A DNA stretch of 11,498 nucleotides from Bacteriovoracales bacterium (GTDB taxonomy: Bacteria > Bdellovibrionota > Bacteriovoracia > Bacteriovoracales > Bacteriovoracaceae), in the NCBI GenBank assembly GCA_007117175.1, contig SKGZ01000174.1:1-11498 (forward strand), in the 5' to 3' direction. The notes beneath the pieces are model-generated. The model saw nothing but the letters and a program-made list of their open reading frames with translations, did not search any database and had not been told where the DNA came from. The translations under genes were made by a program, and so were the position numbers. Position 1 is the first letter of the stretch. Each line of letters begins with the position of its first letter. This document shows, in pieces, positions 6,814-11,498 of the stretch.

Positions 6814-7734
6814 ATGATACTAGTCACTCAGGGTCACCCTCGTGGTATTGGTCTTGAGGTTTTCATCAAGTCATTTCTTTGTTTATCTCCACAAAAGCAA
6901 GCTTATATACAGCTCCATTGCAGCCAAGAGGTTTTAAAAAGTCACCTTGAACTGATGGGGCTAAAACATCAAACTTTTGATCAATACACCATCATTGGAA
7001 GTTCGAAACTTAATTGTTGCTGGGTTGATGATCAACAGTCAGTTCTTGGATCACTTGATTCTTGTTTAAAAAGAATCAATAATCAATCAGTACTTCTTAC
7101 GCTTCCTAGCGATAAAGCATCTCTATCAACGAAAAATGAAAAGTATACTGGATATACTGATTATTTAAGAAAATTCTATCACAAGAATTTAGCAATGAAC
7201 TTCATTAACCAAAAACAAAGACTCACCTTACTTACAGAACACATTCCTCTTTCACATGTTGAAAATATCAATACAGATGATGTTTATAAAAAAATTGAGC
7301 TAACGATTGATAGCTATCAAAAGATAGACTGTCTGCCAAAGATAAGAAGAGTTATTATTACTGGAATCAATCCTCATGCAGGAGAAGACGGTCTTATTTC
7401 AAATACTGATGATAAAATAAAACAAGCGATCTCTTTACTTAAAAAGAAATTTTCCCTTGAATTTTTAGGCCCAGTACCTGGTGATACTATCGGATTAATG
7501 ACTACTTCTCTAGAAGATCTTATTATAAGCCCTTTTCACGATCAAGGGCTTACATTTTTTAAGACACGATACCATCTTAATGGAGTTAACTTGACCTTGG
7601 GTTTAGATTTTTTAAGAATAAGCCCAGACCATGGAACTGCATTTGATATTTCAAGTAAAAACATTGCAAATTACAAAGGAGTGATGGAGTGCCTCAAATT
7701 TGCACTTTGCTATCTCAGAAATGAAAAGTATTAA
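6814..7734 (+). CDS. pdxA: 4-hydroxythreonine-4-phosphate dehydrogenase, divergent
   Basis: PdxA oxidises 4-phosphooxy-L-threonine with NAD in the DXP-dependent pyridoxal 5'-phosphate pathway; its product is condensed with deoxyxylulose phosphate by PdxJ. The 306-residue protein (family about 330) starts 'MILVTQGHPRGIGLE', the divergent form of the usual 'GDPAGIGPE'. The three metal-binding histidines are present: H143 in 'TEHIPL', H188 in 'NPHAGE' and H242 in 'FHDQGL'. So are the substrate-contacting K250, N259 and R268, and 'PDHGTAFDI' near the end. The 'GHTE' motif is altered to GYTD (113-116), replacing a substrate-contact histidine (His136 in E. coli) by Y114. The ATG follows the previous stop directly (TAAATG), and its own 3' end overlaps uvrA by 14 bases. 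The overall family is certain. Activity on the normal substrate is likely but not proven, given the changed residue. Confidence 0.93.
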   Translation: MILVTQGHPRGIGLEVFIKSFLCLSPQKQAYIQLHCSQEVLKSHLELMGLKHQTFDQYTIIGSSKLNCCWVDDQQSVLGSLDSCLKRINNQSVLLTLPSDKASLSTKNEKYTGYTDYLRKFYHKNLAMNFINQKQRLTLLTEHIPLSHVENINTDDVYKKIELTIDSYQKIDCLPKIRRVIITGINPHAGEDGLISNTDDKIKQAISLLKKKFSLEFLGPVPGDTIGLMTTSLEDLIISPFHDQGLTFFKTRYHLNGVNLTLGLDFLRISPDHGTAFDISSKNIANYKGVMECLKFALCYLRNEKY

Positions 7735-10465
7735 GGTTTTCAACGCTCGAGTTCATAATCTTAAAAATGTTTCAATTGAAATACCCCGAAATAAAATCAC
7801 TGTTATGAGTGGGGTCTCGGGATCTGGAAAATCGTCGTTGGCCTTTGAAACTATTTACAAGGAAGGTCAAAAAAGGTTTTTTGAAACTATCTCTCAAAGT
7901 TCATCGCAAATACTAGGGCAACTTGGTCCAGTTGAGGTTGATGATATCACAGGACTTACACCAACAATTGCTATCGACCAAAAAAGCCAAGTCAAGAATC
8001 CTAGATCAACAGTTGGGACACTCACAGATATTTATGACTTTATTAGAATCTTATATGCCCAGCTCGGCCGTCCATACTACAAAGGGAGAGCTATTCAAGC
8101 TTTTGGAAAAGAAGAGTTAATCCAATACTGTCAAAAAATTAAAAAAGGTCAAAAGCTTATTATTCTTGCACCTATCATAAAAAAACAAAGAGGTCGACAT
8201 GATATCACTTTGGCAAAGTACCAATCCCTTGGATATAGCCGTCTTAGAGTCAATGGAGAATACTTTGAGTTTGATGACAAACTGCCAATGAGTCGTAATA
8301 AGCTCAGTAGCGTTGAGCTAGTCATCGATCGCATTATCATTAAGGAAAGCAACAATGATCGTATGATCAAATCACTACTGCTCGCGCTCAAAATTGGTCA
8401 AGGACATCTATTATTAGATATCGATGGTAAAATTGAATTTCTAAGTGAAAATTACGTTCATCCTGAAACCAATGAAGCTCTTCCCTCTCTTAGTCCTAGG
8501 ATTTTTTCGTTCAACTCCCCCGATGGTGCTTGCCCTCATTGCCAAGGGCTAGGTTCAGTTCCCAAAATTAGTTCTTATAATTATCTTTGCTATAGACATT
8601 TAAGTCTTCTTGATAACCCTATTAATTTAGTTTTTGAAAAATTTCCAGATCTCGAAAGACTCACCCGAAATTTTTACAAAAAGAGAAAGTATGATTTCAA
8701 CCTATCTATTGAGGAATTACCTGATCAATTGATAAATGAATTAATAGATGGCAATGACGATTACAAAGGTCTTAATCATTATCTTCATAATATTCTTTCT
8801 GAATATGAACTTGATACTCTTGAACAATGCTATCATCTTACTAAATGTAATGCCTGTGAGGGTTCTCGTTTAAATGAATTTGCTCGTTCAATCTATTTTA
8901 ACAAAAAAAATATTGCTCAAATCATTCAAATGTCTTTAGATGAGCTTTATTCTTTTTTTAATAGCACCCCTGCCCAATTGAAAAAAAATGAAGTTTATCA
9001 AAAAATCAGTGCCGAAATTCAATCGCGCTTACACTATCTCATTGAGGTTGGTGTCAGTTATTTAAATCTTAATAGAGGCTCACAAACTCTTTCTGGAGGT
9101 GAGCTGCAAAGAATAAGACTAGCCAATCAACTGGGAACCCAATTAAGTGGAGTTATTTATATACTTGATGAACCAAGTATTGGTCTTCATCAAAGAGACA
9201 ATCAAAGATTAATTAAAATCTTAGAAAAACTATGCCAACAAGGTAATACTCTCATTGTCGTTGAGCATGATGAAGACACGATGCGTGCTGCCGATTATAT
9301 CATTGATATAGGGCCAAGATCTGGAGAGGACGGTGGTAAAGTGATTTATCAAGGTCATTTTAATAAATTCTTAAAATGCTCTGATTCACTTACAGCTCAA
9401 TACCTTGCCGGTGATTTAAAAATTTTTCTTCCCAATCAAAGACGTAAAATCCATAAAAAAATTAAACTCACAGGTGCTTGTGAAAATAATATTAACAATC
9501 TAACTTGTGAGCTTCCCTTAGAAGTTCTCACTTGTGTCAGTGGTGTTAGTGGATCTGGAAAATCTACTCTTTTTAACAATATTTTAATTCCTGCTATTCA
9601 AGCACAATTAAACCGTCAAAAAATTGCTAAAAATAATTTCAAAAAATTAGAAGGTGTTGAGCACATTCAATCTTTAATTAATATTGATCAATCACCTATT
9701 GGTCGAAGTGCTAAATCTATACCTGCAACCTATGTGGGTATTTTTGATAAAATTCGACAGCTCTTTGCTGCGACAATTGAAGCCAAAGCACAAGGCTTGA
9801 GCACCGCCCATTTTAGTTTCAATACTGCCAAAGGCCGTTGCCCATCATGTGAAGGACATGGTTATTTAAAATCAGAGATTCCTCTACTCAACGATGTTTA
9901 TAATTTATGTCAAACTTGTCATGGTTCCAGATATCAGGAAAAGGTGAAAAAAGTTCTTTATAAAGGATTAAGCATTGCTCATATTTTAGATTTAACAATT
10001 GATCAAGCAGTCGATTTCTTTGAGCATCACCGCAAACTTCATTTCACATTGAAAACAATGAAAGATGTGGGTTTGGGCTATCTTAAAATCGGTCAACCTA
10101 CGCCCACTTTGTCTGGGGGAGAAGCACAAAGACTTAAATTGTCTAAAGAGTTAGCCAAAATTAAAAAAGGGCATTGCCTTTATTTTCTGGATGAGCCAAG
10201 CACGGGACTTCATTTTCATGATATCCAATTACTTTTAAACTCTTTACAAAAACTGGTAGATCAAGGAAACACTGTCGTTGTGATCGAGCACAATCTAGAT
10301 ATCCTAAAGGTGGCGGATCATATTATTGATTTAGGTCCAGAAGGTGGAGTGAATGGAGGAAAGATCGTTGCTCAAGGAACTCCGGAAGAGGTGGCAAAGG
10401 ATAAAAAATCTCTAACAGGGACTTATTTGAAGACTATTCTTAAAAATAGCAAAGCCCTTAATTAA
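7721..10465 (+). CDS. uvrA: Excinuclease ABC subunit UvrA
   Basis: UvrA is the lesion-sensing ABC ATPase of nucleotide excision repair; a dimer loads UvrB and is recruited by Mfd. Taking ATG 7721, the product is 914 residues (family about 940). The first Walker A lysine falls at K37, the E. coli position, which supports this start over the in-frame TTG at 7700. Two ATPase halves are complete: Walker A SGSGK at 33-37 and 610-614, signature LSGGE at 457-461 and 797-801, each with a Walker B DEPS-x-GLH. Zinc ligands are present in pairs C271/C274 with C376/C379 and C707/C710 with C730/C733. Oddities are the replacement of the very conserved 'SAYARQFL' by 'SQSSSQIL' (58-65) and a shortened insertion region. 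Translation is probably coupled to pdxA, since the genes overlap by 14 bases and no strong ribosome site is visible. Confidence 0.96.
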   Translation: MKSIKVFNARVHNLKNVSIEIPRNKITVMSGVSGSGKSSLAFETIYKEGQKRFFETISQSSSQILGQLGPVEVDDITGLTPTIAIDQKSQVKNPRSTVGTLTDIYDFIRILYAQLGRPYYKGRAIQAFGKEELIQYCQKIKKGQKLIILAPIIKKQRGRHDITLAKYQSLGYSRLRVNGEYFEFDDKLPMSRNKLSSVELVIDRIIIKESNNDRMIKSLLLALKIGQGHLLLDIDGKIEFLSENYVHPETNEALPSLSPRIFSFNSPDGACPHCQGLGSVPKISSYNYLCYRHLSLLDNPINLVFEKFPDLERLTRNFYKKRKYDFNLSIEELPDQLINELIDGNDDYKGLNHYLHNILSEYELDTLEQCYHLTKCNACEGSRLNEFARSIYFNKKNIAQIIQMSLDELYSFFNSTPAQLKKNEVYQKISAEIQSRLHYLIEVGVSYLNLNRGSQTLSGGELQRIRLANQLGTQLSGVIYILDEPSIGLHQRDNQRLIKILEKLCQQGNTLIVVEHDEDTMRAADYIIDIGPRSGEDGGKVIYQGHFNKFLKCSDSLTAQYLAGDLKIFLPNQRRKIHKKIKLTGACENNINNLTCELPLEVLTCVSGVSGSGKSTLFNNILIPAIQAQLNRQKIAKNNFKKLEGVEHIQSLINIDQSPIGRSAKSIPATYVGIFDKIRQLFAATIEAKAQGLSTAHFSFNTAKGRCPSCEGHGYLKSEIPLLNDVYNLCQTCHGSRYQEKVKKVLYKGLSIAHILDLTIDQAVDFFEHHRKLHFTLKTMKDVGLGYLKIGQPTPTLSGGEAQRLKLSKELAKIKKGHCLYFLDEPSTGLHFHDIQLLLNSLQKLVDQGNTVVVIEHNLDILKVADHIIDLGPEGGVNGGKIVAQGTPEEVAKDKKSLTGTYLKTILKNSKALN

Positions 10466-10477
10466 AAGGGCCTTGCT
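10442..10477. terminator. Bidirectional hairpin terminator between uvrA and atpE
   Basis: Arms 10448-10459 and 10466-10477 pair over 12 positions with one A/C mismatch around a 6-base AATTAA loop. The hairpin contains the uvrA stop codon (10463-10465). Read on the minus strand it is followed by ATTTTTA (10447-10441), giving a good intrinsic terminator for the atp transcript. On the plus strand the downstream tract is only GATAATTAAAATT, so termination of the uvrA transcript would be weaker. Confidence 0.8.
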
Positions 10478-10496
10478 GATAATTAAAATTGGAGAA

Positions 10497-10799
10497 TTAT
10501 CCTCTGATCAAGAATGCGATAACGAAAGCGTAAATCACAAGAGACTCGATTAAGGCCAATGCAATAATCATTGGAGTGAAGATTTTATTAGAAGCTGAAG
10601 GATTTCTAGCAATTCCTTCTAAAGCAGCACTGGCAGCTTTACCTTGTCCTAATGCACCACCAAATGCTGCTACTGACATTGCAATTGCAGCTGCTAAGGC
10701 CATTAGACCTTTGTCAGTAAATCCTCCACCCATCATTGAATCATGGGCAAAAAGATTCGATGAAACTAGCGCTGCCATAACGATTAACACATTTTTCAT
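10497..10799 (-). CDS. atpE: ATP synthase F0 subunit c
   Basis: Subunit c forms the rotating membrane ring that carries the coupling ion through F0. The 100-residue product has an N-terminal signal-like segment (1-18, ending N-L-F-A), as is common in deltaproteobacterial relatives. Two helices follow: about 29-60 with the glycine-rich 'AAFGGALGQG', and about 73-98. The polar loop carries the conserved R65-N66-P67. The ion-carrying glutamate is E85 in 'LALIESLVIY'. Q52, S86 and Y90 match positions that help bind Na+ in Na+-type rings, but the threonine normally after the serine is leucine, so the coupling ion is open. A strong GGGAG lies six bases before the ATG. The gene is 38 bp after atpB and last in its transcript, with a hairpin terminator just beyond. 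Confidence 0.96.
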   Translation of the reverse strand: MKNVLIVMAALVSSNLFAHDSMMGGGFTDKGLMALAAAIAMSVAAFGGALGQGKAASAALEGIARNPSASNKIFTPMIIALALIESLVIYAFVIAFLIRG

Positions 10800-10837
10800 T
10801 TCAAACTCCCTTGGTTTCTATTAGTAACACTGATTTC

Positions 10838-11498
10838 TCAATGATCATCTTCATGAGGTTCAGTAGCCAATCCAATATATACTGCTGTTAATAATGTAAA
10901 AACAAAAGCCTGCACAAACGAAATAAATAATCCTAAACCTAAGAAAATTACAGGAACTATTAATGGCACTAGGTCGGAAAAGATCCCTAGAACCACATGA
11001 TCTCCATACATATTCCCTCTTAACCTCAAACCCAGTGAAACAGGTCGAACAAAGTGGGAGACTAATTCAATGATCAACATTAATGGGGAAAGAGCTAAAA
11101 CTGGCCCCATAAAGTGTTTAATATGGCCAACCAAGCCTTGTGCTCTGATTCCATACCAATTGTAATAACCAAAAACAAATAAACCTAAGGCTAATGTAGT
11201 ATTTAAATTATCCGTTGGGGGTAGGAAACCTGGAATGAGGCCCATAATATTGGAAACAAAGATAATTAAAAAAAGTGCACAAATAAAATTATAATGCTTT
11301 CTCGCTCGTTCATCTCCTACGATGGATCTTGTTAGCGATAGGATCCATTCTCCGTACATATCCACTACATTGCGAAAACTTAGCCCTCTATCAGGGATTA
11401 ATTGATCTTGAACCTTGGCAGTTTGCAATCGATAAATTGTTCCAGAGAGTAAAAGTAATGTAGTGACAAATAGAAAAGTTATGGTGTGTTCTGCTAAA
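10838..11498 (-). CDS. atpB: ATP synthase F0 subunit a, 5' end missing
   Basis: Subunit a provides the two half-channels next to the c ring. The frame is open through the right edge of the window, so the true start lies outside; the TTG at 11428-11426 lies inside the coding region. Upstream of it the frame still encodes typical N-terminal sequence, including a hydrophobic helix ('TFLFVTTLLLLSGTIYRL'). Family signatures are clear: 'SNIMGLIPG', then 'SLGLRLRGNMYGDH', containing the essential stator arginine (codon at 11026-11024, equivalent to E. coli R210), and 'FVQAFVFTLLTAVYI' near the end. The tail is acidic and histidine-containing (E-P-H-E-D-D-H). It is followed after 38 bp by atpE. Because a terminator follows atpE, the genes for F1 and the b subunits must lie elsewhere or upstream. 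Confidence 0.96.
   Translation of the reverse strand, partial: LAEHTITFLFVTTLLLLSGTIYRLQTAKVQDQLIPDRGLSFRNVVDMYGEWILSLTRSIVGDERARKHYNFICALFLIIFVSNIMGLIPGFLPPTDNLNTTLALGLFVFGYYNWYGIRAQGLVGHIKHFMGPVLALSPLMLIIELVSHFVRPVSLGLRLRGNMYGDHVVLGIFSDLVPLIVPVIFLGLGLFISFVQAFVFTLLTAVYIGLATEPHEDDH

Noticed and set aside
7700..7720. TTG start seven codons upstream for uvrA
   Set aside because: The family begins 'M-K-S-I-x-V' at ATG 7721, and only that start puts the Walker A lysine at position 37.
10576..10824. Alanine-rich plus-strand ORF opposite atpE
   Set aside because: It is the reverse of the alanine- and glycine-rich atpE coding sequence, with no independent support.
10838..11428. A complete 196-residue atpB starting at TTG 11428
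   Set aside because: The frame stays open to the window edge and encodes a further hydrophobic N-terminal helix, so the gene is partial and its start lies outside.

Overview
The window is an AT-rich, densely coding piece of a Gram-negative bacterial chromosome. Several features point to the former deltaproteobacteria, most likely Bdellovibrionota (Bacteriovorax/Halobacteriovorax-like). These are the F0 c subunit with an N-terminal signal-like extension, the 'LRLRGNMYGDH' style a subunit, the SurA-type periplasmic chaperones, and mfd and uvrA in one gene row with pdxA. The lineage is an inference from gene content and composition, not from a marker gene.

Layout. Bases 1-1501 (minus strand) hold the start of an operon of membrane proteins related to hydrogenase-4/NADH dehydrogenase membrane arms. 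It has a HyfE-like seven-helix protein, an overlapping short ORF whose sequence looks like the last helix of a NuoL-type subunit, and the first part of a NuoN/HyfF-like subunit that runs off the left edge. Bases 1502-1599 are a short divergent control region with a 6-bp dyad and a possible 19-codon leader ORF that overlaps the mfd start codon as ATGA. Bases 1600-10465 (plus strand) hold mfd, a PpiC/SurA-type parvulin isomerase, a second SurA-like protein whose parvulin part is degenerate, pdxA and uvrA. Gaps are 52, 14, 0 and -14 bp, and there is a good internal promoter just after mfd. A hairpin overlapping the uvrA stop codon ends this block and the opposing transcript. Bases 10497-11498 (minus strand) hold atpE and the 3' part of atpB.

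How the genes fit together. Mfd removes RNA polymerase stalled at DNA lesions and recruits UvrA, so the first and last genes of the plus-strand block are functional partners in transcription-coupled nucleotide excision repair. The two genes after mfd serve outer-membrane protein folding in the periplasm, and PdxA makes a pyridoxal phosphate precursor. These appear to be co-transcribed housekeeping genes, not one pathway. AtpB and AtpE form the ion path of ATP synthase. The least understood part is the left-hand membrane complex: several charged residues that carry protons in relatives look substituted, and one subunit looks like a detached fragment of a larger one.
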